From UBA12068 sp964452415 (GTDB taxonomy: Bacteria; Patescibacteriota; Minisyncoccia; Moranbacterales; GWC2-37-73): a DNA stretch of 40,139 bases. Both the position numbers and the translations under genes were made by a program. A model generated the notes under the pieces. It had not been told where the DNA came from, searched no databases, and was given only the letters and a program-made list of their open reading frames with translations. Location: contig CAYVME010000008.1 in assembly GCA_964452415.1 (NCBI GenBank), forward strand, positions 1 to 40,139, in the 5' to 3' direction. The stretch's first letter is position 1. Each line of letters starts with the position of its first letter. Below, one piece after another: positions 30,931 through 39,136 of the stretch.

Positions 30931-32154
30931 ATGACAAAAATCTATTTAGACTACGCAGCCACAACTCCAGTTGATGAAAAAGTTTTAAAGGAGATGATTC
31001 CATTTTTTTCAAAAAGTTTTGGCAACGCCATGAGTGTTCATTCATTTGGACAGGAGGCTCTTGAGGCAATTGACGATGCACGAGCAAAAATCGCACTTTT
31101 TTTTCGATGCAATGCTTCTGAAATTATTTTCACTTCTGGCGCAACCGAAAGCAATAATTTGACAGTGAAGGGAAGCTTGCGATCATTCTATTCAATTCCA
31201 AGAAAGGAAAATGAAAAACCGCACATTATTACAACAAAATTTGAGCATCATTGCGTTTTGGATGCCTGCAAATTCTCAGAAAAAGATGGATTGACTGAAT
31301 TGACACTTGTTTCTCCAGGAAAAGATGGCCTGATTTCAATCAAGGATATCAAATCTGCCATCAAGCCCAACACGATTTTGGTTTCGGTTATGTATGTCAA
31401 CAATGAAATTGGAACGGTTCAGCCAATTGCCGAAATTGGAAAATTGCTCAAAGAAATAAACGAAGAAAGAACTGAGCAAAAACTGCCAAAAATAATTTTT
31501 CACACTGATGCCACTCAAGCCATCAACTATTTCAATTGCGATGTGAATGATCTTGGGGTTGATCTGCTTTCAATGTCAGCGCACAAAATCTATGGTCCAA
31601 AAGGTGCAGGACTTTTGTATGTTAGAAAAGGAACCCCGATCAAGCGAGTTCAAGATGGTGGCGACCAGGAATTCAAACTTCGCGCCGGAACTCACAATGT
31701 GCCTGGAATCATTGGTCTCGGAGAAGCGATCAACATGATCAAAACTCCCTCAACCCAAAAAAAGAATGAGGAAATTGAAGCACTAAGAGATCATTTGATC
31801 AAGCGTGTGCTCAAAGAAATTCCCAAATCATATCTCAATGGATCCAAAGAAAAAAGATCTCCCAACAATGCAAATTTTCGCTTTGACGATGTTGAGGGTG
31901 AAGGTTTGATACTCTCACTTGATTTGGATGGAATTGCCGGTTCAACAGGCTCTGCATGCTCATCTGGAGCACTTGATCCATCGCATGTTTTGCTTTCACT
32001 TGGACTCAAGCATGAACAAGCACATGGGAGCCTCCGGTTGACACTTGGAAAATACACAACTAAAAAAGAAATTGACACAGTGGTTAATAAAATCAAAGAG
32101 GTGGTCAAGCGCCTGCGAAAAATTTCAGGCAATGTTTTGGCCGATTTTAAATAA
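30931..32154 (+). CDS. iscS: Cysteine desulfurase
   Basis: A 407-residue PLP enzyme (NifS/IscS) that takes sulfur from cysteine and passes it on as a persulfide. Marks: IYLDYAATTPVD at the N-terminus, SGATESNN, KFEHHCVL, HTDATQA with the cofactor Asp, SAHKIYGPKG with PLP-binding Lys219, and the sulfur-carrying Cys343 in GSTGSACSSGA. It lies between the Rrf2 regulator and the IscU scaffold, so it belongs to Fe-S cluster assembly. I use iscS by context; NifS would be equally correct by sequence. Confidence 0.95.
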   Translation: MTKIYLDYAATTPVDEKVLKEMIPFFSKSFGNAMSVHSFGQEALEAIDDARAKIALFFRCNASEIIFTSGATESNNLTVKGSLRSFYSIPRKENEKPHIITTKFEHHCVLDACKFSEKDGLTELTLVSPGKDGLISIKDIKSAIKPNTILVSVMYVNNEIGTVQPIAEIGKLLKEINEERTEQKLPKIIFHTDATQAINYFNCDVNDLGVDLLSMSAHKIYGPKGAGLLYVRKGTPIKRVQDGGDQEFKLRAGTHNVPGIIGLGEAINMIKTPSTQKKNEEIEALRDHLIKRVLKEIPKSYLNGSKEKRSPNNANFRFDDVEGEGLILSLDLDGIAGSTGSACSSGALDPSHVLLSLGLKHEQAHGSLRLTLGKYTTKKEIDTVVNKIKEVVKRLRKISGNVLADFK

Positions 32155-32168
32155 TTCAAAAAATACTT

Positions 32169-32558
32169 ATGCAAAAATATTCAAAAAAAGTCCTGGAACA
32201 TTTCACAAAACCGCACAATCAAGGAAAAATGAAAAATCCTGATGGAGTGGGAACTGTGGGCAATCCAAAATGTGGTGACATCATGCGACTATATATAAAA
32301 GTAAAGAAAGACAAGCAGGGACAAGAGGTAATCAAGGATGTGAAATTTGAAACCCTTGGATGTGGAGCAGCAATTTCAACATCCTCAATGGCAACCGATT
32401 TAGCCAAGGGAAAGACTATCGAGGAGGCTCTTGAAATTTCCAACAAGAGCGTAGCTGAAGAACTTGGCGGACTTCCGTCAGCAAAAATGCACTGTTCAAA
32501 TCTTGCAGCTGATGCACTTCACGCTGCCATTAAAAATTATAAATCAAAAATAAACTAA
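32169..32558 (+). CDS. iscU: Fe-S cluster assembly scaffold
   Basis: A 129-residue NifU_N-domain scaffold. The three cluster ligands are visible: Cys35 in NPKCGD with Asp37, Cys65 in LGCGAAIS, and Cys109 in MHCSNLA. It receives sulfur from the desulfurase encoded just upstream (14 bases apart) and builds a [2Fe-2S] cluster for transfer. No hscA, hscB or ferredoxin gene follows, so the system is minimal. The insertion typical of SufU is not obvious, so IscU/NifU is the better name. Confidence 0.93.
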   Translation: MQKYSKKVLEHFTKPHNQGKMKNPDGVGTVGNPKCGDIMRLYIKVKKDKQGQEVIKDVKFETLGCGAAISTSSMATDLAKGKTIEEALEISNKSVAEELGGLPSAKMHCSNLAADALHAAIKNYKSKIN

Positions 32559-32601
32559 AAATATATCTTAAAAAAAATTATACTTTAACCAAAACAAACT
32601 T

Positions 32602-33015
32602 ATGCTAAATCTACGAGAATTGCAAATAGGGGACGAAAAAAAACTAATTCCGCTTTTTAAAGTTCTTACTGGCAAAGAAGTTTTGATTGATAGCACTTCT
32701 TTGGTGGCTGACCCGGGCGCGATATGTTTAGTTGTTGAAGAAGATGGAAAATTGATTGGTTTTGGATCACTTATCATTCATAAGGTTCCAACAAAGGGGG
32801 AAGTGGCAAGACTGGAAGACATCATTATTGCTGAAAATCATCAAGGCAAAGGTCTTGGCAGGATGTTGGTTTTGAGATTAATAGAAATTGCCAAAGAGAG
32901 AAAAATTAGTAAAATAAATCTTACAAGTAATCCAATGCGAGTTGGTGCTCAGAAACTATATGAATCAGTTGGGTTCACTAAGCGAAACACTGATACCTTC
33001 GTTATGATTTTATAA
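32602..33015 (+). CDS. GNAT-family N-acetyltransferase
   Basis: A 137-residue acetyltransferase. The fold marks are ARLEDIIIAENHQGKGLGRMLVLRLIEIAKERKI, with the acetyl-CoA loop HQGKGLG (Q/R-x-x-G-x-G/A), and the C-terminal LYESVGFTKRNTDTFVMIL. The substrate cannot be told. It starts 43 bases after iscU and may be read in the same transcript, though a functional link to Fe-S assembly is not implied. Confidence 0.88.
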   Translation: MLNLRELQIGDEKKLIPLFKVLTGKEVLIDSTSLVADPGAICLVVEEDGKLIGFGSLIIHKVPTKGEVARLEDIIIAENHQGKGLGRMLVLRLIEIAKERKISKINLTSNPMRVGAQKLYESVGFTKRNTDTFVMIL

Positions 33016-33953
33016 TTTTTATTTCTTATTTTGTTTGTGCAATTTGTCTATACAATAGGGTGTTATTAGTCTTCTTATTTAAATATATTCAATGTCGCAC
33101 ATTATATCTTTTGCGACATATATACTAAAACAAGACTCATCTGTATGCACAAATATATACCTTTTTAAAACTAAAACGATATAGAAAAAAAATACCAATC
33201 TCCCACCCTTACATCAAAACATCCACTCACGCGCAACCTATGCACATATATAACATCAGCATCTCCTTATGCATATCACTTCGATTAAGCTTTTTTCCAC
33301 ACAAAAAACCAACCATTTACCAAAATTCAATCAAAAATAGTCAAAGCTCAAAATTAGGCTTTAAACAAGCCATATTGAGTGGTATACGAGTACCACTTTT
33401 GATCTAAAGGGGCCTTACAGGTCAATTTTGAGCGTCGTTTTTTGGCTTAAACAAGCCTTTTTTCAGGGGTCATTTTCAGCCTATTTTGGCCAATATTTGG
33501 CCTAATTTTAACCCATAAAGAAGGTTTTTTACTTGAGATATATACTTGCACCCATACTTTGATCAAACTCAACCTGGGCTAATTTCAGAGCTTAATCACA
33601 ATAACCATTTCAACACCCAGACAATATTTTTTTAATCTCAGATTAAAAAAATAATTTTAAATTTTTAAAAAATTATTAAAAAAAATTCAAAAAAAAATTA
33701 ATCCCAAAAAATCATCAAAAATAACCATCCTTATCAACCAATCAAAAAACACTCCTTTCTGGGTTATAATTTAAGATTTGGCTAAAAAATTATTTCTACC
33801 TGAAAACCCTGTGCCCTCCACCGAGTAAACACACATCACCTGTCCCAATGTCGCACAACCCCTTTACTATATAATATTATTAAAATACAAAAAAGAACTC
33901 TCCCCATTCAAGAAGGTTCTCGTCCAATCAGATTTATAAAAACTTTAGCATTC
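33016..33953. other. 0.94-kb gene-free, G-poor, hairpin-rich region
   Basis: No credible gene on either strand, far longer than other gaps here. The plus strand is very poor in G over long stretches (about 33180-33260 and 33590-33750). Several hairpins lie in a row: GGCTTTAAACAAGCC (33357-33371), GTGGTATACGAGTACCAC (33380-33397), GGCTTAAACAAGCC followed by T6 (about 33443-33462), and GGCC pairs near 33488-33504. TGTCGCACA occurs at 33094 and 33849, the first paired with TGCGACA at 33113-33119. It may hold small RNAs, terminators, a replication or partition site, or a decayed gene. The convergent gene order around it is in line with a terminator zone. Confidence 0.5.
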
Positions 33954-35327
33954 TTAATTGTAAATAATCATCTGATCCATGTATGTTCCTGTGCTTTTTT
34001 TCCCAGCGCCAACAAGAGCCCTAGAGGTATCCAAATAAATATTAGCTCCAAAATATGGATCATGCACGACATACTTCCCTGTTTTTGAATCTTTACCATG
34101 AACAACGACGTAGTGTCCGCCACCCCCACCAGATTTTCCAATATATATAATAACGGGCTTTTTATTTTTAATAGCCGCATCAATAGCGGACCAACTAATA
34201 TTCCCGTGGGAAGATCCATACTTTGAGTCAAGTTCAATTTCAGCACTAGACCAACCATTTATTTGCCACTTAATAAGATCAAAATCATAGATGGGCTTCT
34301 TGGCTAATTGTCCTGGGGTTATCGAATCTCCATAAAATTTCGACACCATCGCAACAGATGTAACAGCGCAACCCCAGTTAGCCATATCTGTTGTTTTTGA
34401 ATTTCCAATATTAACAGTGGCCCATCTTGGATCTTTTTGCGAATAATACCAACTAGTTGAAGAAAAAAGTGATGATGGTGGCTCATTTTTCTTTATATAT
34501 TCACTAGCTGAAAGCCCTCCAATACTGAAACTACCACTTGAATACAATTGATCTATGTTTAACAATTCTTGTTTTTGCGCTTCGACTCGGGCAAGGAGCT
34601 GTTGATAGCGAGCCTCTTCGCCTTTTGTTTGAGCCAGCAGATTCTCCTTTTGCGCCTTGATGGATTCCAAATCTTCGTTTTTTTCATCCAAATTTTCTCG
34701 AGCAGAAACAACTTCTTCTTTTTTCTTTTCCACATCCTCGCTCTGCACTTCAAGTTCCGCCTTGATGTTTTTCACTGAAATCACCATCTCTCTCATTTTG
34801 TCACTAGTTTGAGCAATCCTATCTTTTTTAATAATAAAAGATGCAAGATTATCATCGTTAAGGTATACAACAACCGGGCTGGAGAGACTCGCTTCATAAT
34901 ATGATTGCATCATCTTCGAGAGAACCTTTTTTTGCAATTCCATCAATTCCTCCTTTTCCTTAATTTGCTTTTCGATTCGAAGAATTTGACTATTAAAATC
35001 ATCAATTTTTTTCTTATTTATATCAATAAGAGTTTGCACATGAGCAATATTAGAATCAGTAACTGAAAGCTGATCATTCAGGGTTTCACTTTGTTTTTTC
35101 TTAATATCAATAATGTCACGATAAATTTCAGCCCGTTTTTCCAATTCTTCAATTTTTTTATCATTTTCATCTTGCTCCTTTGTTGTTTGCTGAGAGAGTC
35201 CATCAACAATACTTGTATCATCAGCCTCAATGCTTTTAAATGCAAAAAATACACCTACTGTCAAAATTGCAACCAGGATAACAATATTCTTATTTTTTGA
35301 TTTTTTGATTTTTGTTTTTGTTTGCAT
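33954..35327 (-). CDS. Coiled-coil peptidoglycan-hydrolase-like protein with C39-type peptidase domain
   Basis: A 457-residue exported protein. Residues about 13-31 are a signal anchor. About 45-260 is a long coiled coil broken by a SPVVVYLNDDNLASFIIKKD segment, as in PcsB/EnvC-like wall proteins. A Ser/Gly linker leads to a C-terminal domain of the Peptidase_C39_2 type (about 292-457): Cys320 in NWGCAVTSVAMV, His405 in GHYVVVHG and Asp423 in VHDPYFG are the likely catalytic set. It probably cuts peptide bonds in the cell wall or an exported protein. It starts 9 bases after gltX with no ribosome site, so it is co-transcribed with gltX. Confidence 0.83.
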   Translation of the reverse strand: MQTKTKIKKSKNKNIVILVAILTVGVFFAFKSIEADDTSIVDGLSQQTTKEQDENDKKIEELEKRAEIYRDIIDIKKKQSETLNDQLSVTDSNIAHVQTLIDINKKKIDDFNSQILRIEKQIKEKEELMELQKKVLSKMMQSYYEASLSSPVVVYLNDDNLASFIIKKDRIAQTSDKMREMVISVKNIKAELEVQSEDVEKKKEEVVSARENLDEKNEDLESIKAQKENLLAQTKGEEARYQQLLARVEAQKQELLNIDQLYSSGSFSIGGLSASEYIKKNEPPSSLFSSTSWYYSQKDPRWATVNIGNSKTTDMANWGCAVTSVAMVSKFYGDSITPGQLAKKPIYDFDLIKWQINGWSSAEIELDSKYGSSHGNISWSAIDAAIKNKKPVIIYIGKSGGGGGHYVVVHGKDSKTGKYVVHDPYFGANIYLDTSRALVGAGKKSTGTYMDQMIIYN

Positions 35328-35336
35328 CGAGATTTT

Positions 35337-36884
35337 TTACAGCATTTTTAAGGCATTTTCAATTCTTTTGACTGATTCGCTTTTGCCCAAGACCCAAGCG
35401 CATTCAAATGGTGAAGGTGATTTTTGGGCTCCAGTGAGAGCAACTCGAAGTGGCCAAAGCAAATCCCCTCTTTTGTCACCTGCAACTTCAAGCAATTTTT
35501 CTTCAATTTTTTCTTTTATCCATTCATTCTCGGCAATTTCTTCAAATGTTTTTTGGGCTAATTTCAAAGACTCCATGGTTTGTTCATTGGTGTTGGTTTT
35601 CCAAGCCAACATTTCTTTTTCAATCGAAATATCCTGAAAGAAAAAAATGTTTTCATCACCAACATCAGCAAATTTTGTCAGTCTCTCTTTTTCAACCGTC
35701 AAAACCTTTTTCAAATATTCTCCTGTTTTCTTGTTTTCATCTGCTTTTATAAAAAAATCTTTCTGCTCAAAAAATGGCAACGCATTTTGCAAAAGCTCAT
35801 CGTCGGAAAGTTTTTTAATGTATTGTCCATTGATCCAATCCAGTTTTTTGATGTCAAAAACCGCTCCAGCCTTGTGCACTTTTTCAAGTTCAAACTTTTC
35901 AATCAATTCTTCCATTGAAAAAATCTCTTGCACACTTCCCTCTCCAGGATTCCAACCAAGCATAGTCACAAAATTAACAATCGCCTCTTTCAAATATCCT
36001 TTTTTGATATAATCTTCAACTGCCACATCCCCTTGTCTTTTGGAAAGTTTTGATCGATCAGGATTCAACAATAATGGCAAGTGAGCAAATTGTGGAATTT
36101 CCCAACCAAAGGCTCGATACAACAGGATATGCTTCGGTGTGCTTGGAAGCCAATCCTCACCACGAATAACATGGGAAATTTTCATCAAATGATCATCGAC
36201 GACATTAGCCAGATGATATGTCGGAAAACCATCGGACTTCATCAACACCTGATCATCAATATTGCCAGTATTAAATGAAACCTTTCCTCGAATACTATCC
36301 TCAAATTCAACAGTTTCATCAGATGGAACCTTAAGTCTAATAACGGCTGGATATTTTTCTTTCAATTTTTCATTAATCTCATCAGGAGAAACATTATCCA
36401 AACAATAACGATCATACATTGGAGCCTTTTTTTCTTGTTGCTGTTTTTCCCTCATTTCATTTAATCTTTCCGGCTCGCAAAAGCAATAATATGCTTTACC
36501 GTCAGCCACTAATTGCTGGGCGTATTTCTGATAAAGTTCAGTTCTTTCAGATTGTGCATATGGACCAAAGGAACCAATTTCAATTGTCTTTGGATATGTA
36601 GCTGATTCATTTGTTTCTTTTTTGGAATTAGTATTGACAGATGTTTTCAAAAAATTTCCCTCGTCCCAGTTCAAGCCCATAAAATTCATTGATTCCAAAA
36701 GTTGTTCAGCTGCACCATCCACAAATCTTGCTTGATCAGTGTCTTCAATACGAATCAAAAAATCTCCACCATTTTTCTTGGCAAACAAATAGTTATACAA
36801 AGCAGTTCTAAAATTTCCAACATGCATGTAGCCAGTTGGTGATGGTGCAAAACGAACCCTAATTTTTTTTTCTGAATCAATCAT
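35337..36884 (-). CDS. gltX: Glutamyl-tRNA synthetase
   Basis: A 515-residue class I synthetase that charges tRNA-Glu. Marks: RFAPSPTGYMHVGNFRTAL with the HIGH-type HVGN at 21-24, RIEDTDQAR, VIRGEDWLPSTPKH, and KLSKR (279-283) for KMSKS, then the helical anticodon-binding part. An insertion of roughly 25 Ser/Thr/Asn/Lys-rich residues lies between GLNWDEG (about 70-76) and GPYAQSER, where most bacterial enzymes have only a few residues. No glnS is seen here; many relatives charge tRNA-Gln with this enzyme plus GatCAB, which cannot be checked in this window. Confidence 0.96.
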   Translation of the reverse strand: MIDSEKKIRVRFAPSPTGYMHVGNFRTALYNYLFAKKNGGDFLIRIEDTDQARFVDGAAEQLLESMNFMGLNWDEGNFLKTSVNTNSKKETNESATYPKTIEIGSFGPYAQSERTELYQKYAQQLVADGKAYYCFCEPERLNEMREKQQQEKKAPMYDRYCLDNVSPDEINEKLKEKYPAVIRLKVPSDETVEFEDSIRGKVSFNTGNIDDQVLMKSDGFPTYHLANVVDDHLMKISHVIRGEDWLPSTPKHILLYRAFGWEIPQFAHLPLLLNPDRSKLSKRQGDVAVEDYIKKGYLKEAIVNFVTMLGWNPGEGSVQEIFSMEELIEKFELEKVHKAGAVFDIKKLDWINGQYIKKLSDDELLQNALPFFEQKDFFIKADENKKTGEYLKKVLTVEKERLTKFADVGDENIFFFQDISIEKEMLAWKTNTNEQTMESLKLAQKTFEEIAENEWIKEKIEEKLLEVAGDKRGDLLWPLRVALTGAQKSPSPFECAWVLGKSESVKRIENALKML

Positions 36885-36906
36885 AATAATAAAGTGAGAA
36901 TTGTGA

Positions 36907-37002
36907 GGCTATTTTTCTTTTTGGCCCATATGCAACGAAAGTGAATCGGAGCTTTTGGATATTGAGCATTCTTCCAAAAGCGTGCCAAAAAGAGAAATGG
37001 TC
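36907..37002. repeat. 96-bp inverted-repeat element, copy 3
   Basis: Reverse-oriented relative of 24600-24695 and the same length. Its outer arms are at 36907-36925 (GGCTATTTTTCTTTTTGGC) and 36984-37002 (GCCAAAAAGAGAAATGGTC). The inner part has GCTTTTGGATATTGAGCATTC and CCAAAAGC. It lies in the gap between gltX and the TagA-type gene. Confidence 0.75.
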
Positions 37003-37028
37003 GAGCAATTACAACAACAAGCAATAAA

Positions 37029-37766
37029 TCATTTATTAAATAAAATTCTTATCGGAAAAATAATCACAGCATTAAAAATTCTTTTGAATCTATATGTTGG
37101 CTCCTGAAATAATCTCCAGAGCCATTCAAGTCCAAGTTTTCGCATTCGAAATGGCGCTCTTTTGATTTTTCCTGTAATAAAATCAAAACTTCCACCAACT
37201 CCCATGGCTAACCTTATTTTACCCCGAGAGCCCATTAACTGCAAGCTTGAATTTTGCTTGTTTTTGAGTAAATTTATGAACTTTTCTTGCATGGGAAAAC
37301 CAAAATTGCAAAAAACAATATCACCATCAACATCATTCATTATTTTTTTGCTCTTCCTTGGGTCAATGTTTTTTCCATGAATTTTAATGTTGGGATATTT
37401 TTCCCTTAAAACTTCTTTAATTTCTTCAAACGAACTCAACCCATTTTCATGAATAGCCAAAAATATAGAGAGGCTTCTCCTGTTGGCAATTTCCAAAATT
37501 TCTTGCATCAAATCAACTCCTGGGATTCTGTTTTCAAACTTTTGTCCATATCTCAAAAATGCATACCAAACCCCAACTCCATCAGCCACATTCAGATCAG
37601 ACTTATTCAAGATGCCCCTAAATTCAGCATCCCTCCGAGCTCTCAAAATAAATTCCGGATTAACCGTCGCAATTTGATGAAACTTGTCTTCAGTCAAAAA
37701 AAATCCTATTTTTTCAAGAATTTCTTTTTTGGATAAATTATCAATTCTAACCCCAAGAATCTCCAT
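37029..37766 (-). CDS. WecG/TagA/CpsF-family glycosyltransferase
   Basis: A 245-residue GT26 enzyme. The N-terminal ILGVRIDNLSKKE, the VNPEFILRARRDAEFRGILNKSDLNVADGVGV segment with the catalytic Asp in ADGVG, and the C-terminal GVGGSFDFITGKIKRAPFRMRKLGLEWLWRL are the family signature. TagA adds ManNAc to a lipid-linked GlcNAc in wall teichoic acid synthesis and WecG acts in enterobacterial common antigen. The exact sugar is unknown here. It carries the C-terminal appendage with basic and hydrophobic residues that brings TagA to the membrane. It stands apart from the main polysaccharide locus but probably serves surface glycan synthesis. Confidence 0.92.
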   Translation of the reverse strand: MEILGVRIDNLSKKEILEKIGFFLTEDKFHQIATVNPEFILRARRDAEFRGILNKSDLNVADGVGVWYAFLRYGQKFENRIPGVDLMQEILEIANRRSLSIFLAIHENGLSSFEEIKEVLREKYPNIKIHGKNIDPRKSKKIMNDVDGDIVFCNFGFPMQEKFINLLKNKQNSSLQLMGSRGKIRLAMGVGGSFDFITGKIKRAPFRMRKLGLEWLWRLFQEPTYRFKRIFNAVIIFPIRILFNK

Positions 37767-37781
37767 ATAAATAGTCTATAA

Positions 37782-37855
37782 AGTTGAAAGTCTATAAAGT
37801 TGAAAGCTAGATTCAAAAAATGCTTTAAAGGCTTTATGGACTTTTGACTTGTTGG
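37782..37855. repeat. Intergenic filler repeat of TAAAGTC type, copy 3
   Basis: Two direct copies of TCTATAAAGTTGAAAG (37785-37800 and 37789-37806 region) are followed by GCTTTATGGACTTTTGACTT, the reverse complement of the word in copy 2 (22857-22876). It fills the space between thpR and the TagA-type gene on the minus strand. Confidence 0.6.
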
Positions 37856-38395
37856 CTACGCCAGCGGGCATTCTTCAAGTGAAACATATTCCGCTCCCCC
37901 ACCCTTGCTTTCCATAATTGAAACACTATCAACTGTCATGGAAACATTGTTTTTTTCAAAAATTTCAGGTTTTTCAGTCAGTTCATCCCATTTCAATTTG
38001 CGAATTCTTCCAAGAGTGATGTGCGGAGAAAACTCTTTGTGCGCAGTTGGTCTCATGCCAAGCGCGCGCTCAACTTCTTCATTGAGCATTCCAAGCTCCT
38101 TGCATGGCTTTCCTGTGAGCCAAACCATCTTTGGATCCTCTTTGTCTGGCCCAAGTTCAATGCGATCAAACTCCAAATCAAAAGATTCAAAATTCTCCAA
38201 TGCCTCGCCAATCTTCTCACAAATTTCGGGAATAACACTTTCATCCACATATCCAACAAACGCCACAGTGATGTGCAAATTTTCCTCCTTCATCCACTTG
38301 ATCGGCAAATCAGGCCATTTGGCAATTGTTTGAGCCAAGCGCTTTCGAAGCTGGGACGGGACATTAATTTCGACAAATATTTTTTTCTTTTGCAT
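37856..38395 (-). CDS. thpR: RNA 2',3'-cyclic phosphodiesterase (LigT family)
   Basis: A 179-residue protein of the 2H phosphoesterase superfamily. Both HxTx motifs are present: His41-Ile-Thr-Val in NLHITVAFVG and His125-Ile-Thr-Leu in SPHITLGRIRK. The family opens 2',3'-cyclic phosphates on RNA and some members act as RNA ligases in vitro. Length and the FVEINVPSQLRKRL start match ThpR. The gene starts 38 bases after the small basic gene at 38434-38574 on the same strand. Confidence 0.93.
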   Translation of the reverse strand: MQKKKIFVEINVPSQLRKRLAQTIAKWPDLPIKWMKEENLHITVAFVGYVDESVIPEICEKIGEALENFESFDLEFDRIELGPDKEDPKMVWLTGKPCKELGMLNEEVERALGMRPTAHKEFSPHITLGRIRKLKWDELTEKPEIFEKNNVSMTVDSVSIMESKGGGAEYVSLEECPLA

Positions 38396-38433
38396 TGAGA
38401 CAGTATAACAGGTTTAAATATAAAATCAAGCTT

Positions 38434-38574
38434 TCATTGAGCCTTTTTCTTGCCAATTTCCTTGGCTTTTTTGACGATAATCTCCTGAATCTTGAAAACG
38501 CTTTTACCAGAAACCAACATCTTTGGTTTGTGCTTGGCATCTCTTTTTTCAGCTTTTGTTTTTATTTTTTTCAT
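38434..38574 (-). CDS. Small basic protein, 46 residues
   Basis: A short frame, MKKIKTKAEKRDAKHKPKMLV to IGKKKAQ, about 40 percent Lys plus Arg. It lies 38 bases before thpR on the same strand. The basic N-terminus KRDAKHKPKM and the following V-S-G-K-S-V-F-K-I look like a conserved small Parcubacteria protein I have a loose memory of. It probably binds nucleic acid, maybe at the ribosome. No strong ribosome site, so the evidence is the tight coding pattern and position. Confidence 0.5.
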   Translation of the reverse strand: MKKIKTKAEKRDAKHKPKMLVSGKSVFKIQEIIVKKAKEIGKKKAQ

Positions 38575-38609
38575 GTATTTCTAAAATAAAAATTGTATAT
38601 ATGTATTAT

Positions 38610-38725
38610 TTCTTGTTTTACATGTTTTCTTTTGAGGCAATAGTGAACGACAGTAAGCTCTTAGCGAGCAGTCATAGTTCCCGACTGCGAAGCGTGCCGA
38701 AAAAGGAATCATGTAAAACAAGAAC
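38610..38725. repeat. 116-bp inverted-repeat element
   Basis: TTCTTGTTTTACATG (38610-38624) and CATGTAAAACAAGAA (38711-38725) are perfect inverted repeats. Pairing continues inwards with mismatches through TTTTCTTTTGAGGCA and its partner, and the centre holds a GCAGTC/GACTGC hairpin in GC-rich DNA. The inner arm resembles the ends of the 96-bp element (TTTTCTTTTTGGC). It has no coding capacity. Confidence 0.65.
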
Positions 38726-38740
38726 GCTCCCTGATAAATC

Positions 38741-39034
38741 TTAAAGATATTTTGCAAAATTTAAATACAAAAAATACAGCAAGGCACAATTTTGCACCAT
38801 CAAAAGAGGAATGCCGATCACAAAATACCATCTGCGGTTTTTGTGATGAAAAGAAAACATGCCTGCATACACCCCAAAACTTCCGAATGCCGAAGCCAAG
38901 AAAAACATGAAACCCTCTGAGATTCTTTCAACTCCTTGTTCTTTTGATCTATTCTTGTCCAAAAGCATGATCAAAAATGCAGTCAGATTAACCACGAAGA
39001 AAAAAGTTCCCAAAATCAAAACATCATTATCCAT
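38741..39034 (-). CDS. DUF1294 membrane protein
   Basis: A 97-residue membrane protein with three hydrophobic segments (about 6-24, 40-60 and 70-92). Marks of DUF1294 (PF06961): a membrane-exit DKNRSKEQGVERISEG, then the small glycine-rich segment ASAFGSFGVYAGMFSFHHKNRRWYF and IPLLM. A ribosome site AAGGAT precedes the ATG. Function unknown. Confidence 0.82.
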   Translation of the reverse strand: MDNDVLILGTFFFVVNLTAFLIMLLDKNRSKEQGVERISEGFMFFLASAFGSFGVYAGMFSFHHKNRRWYFVIGIPLLMVQNCALLYFLYLNFAKYL

Positions 39035-39071
39035 ATCCTTATTTTAACATAACTTTACACTATTGTATCTG

Positions 39072-39100
39072 TTGCAATTACCAACCTCAGCTGATAGAAT
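39072..39100 (+). promoter_or_regulatory. Possible promoter of the 96-residue gene
   Basis: TTGCAA (39072-39077), 17-bp spacer, TAGAAT (39095-39100), about 37 bases before the ATG at 39137. Confidence 0.45.
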
Positions 39101-39136
39101 TAATTAAGAGAATAAATAACATTAAGAAATACCACA

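Noticed and set aside
33954..35327. EnvC/PcsB cell-division activator
   Set aside because: The coiled coil fits, but the C-terminal domain has the Cys-His-Asp pattern of a C39-type peptidase, not LytM or CHAP, and no ftsEX genes are nearby.
37785..37806. Short CRISPR-like array from repeated TCTATAAAGTTGAAAG
   Set aside because: Only two directly adjacent copies with no spacers, and the same words occur as filler in other gaps.
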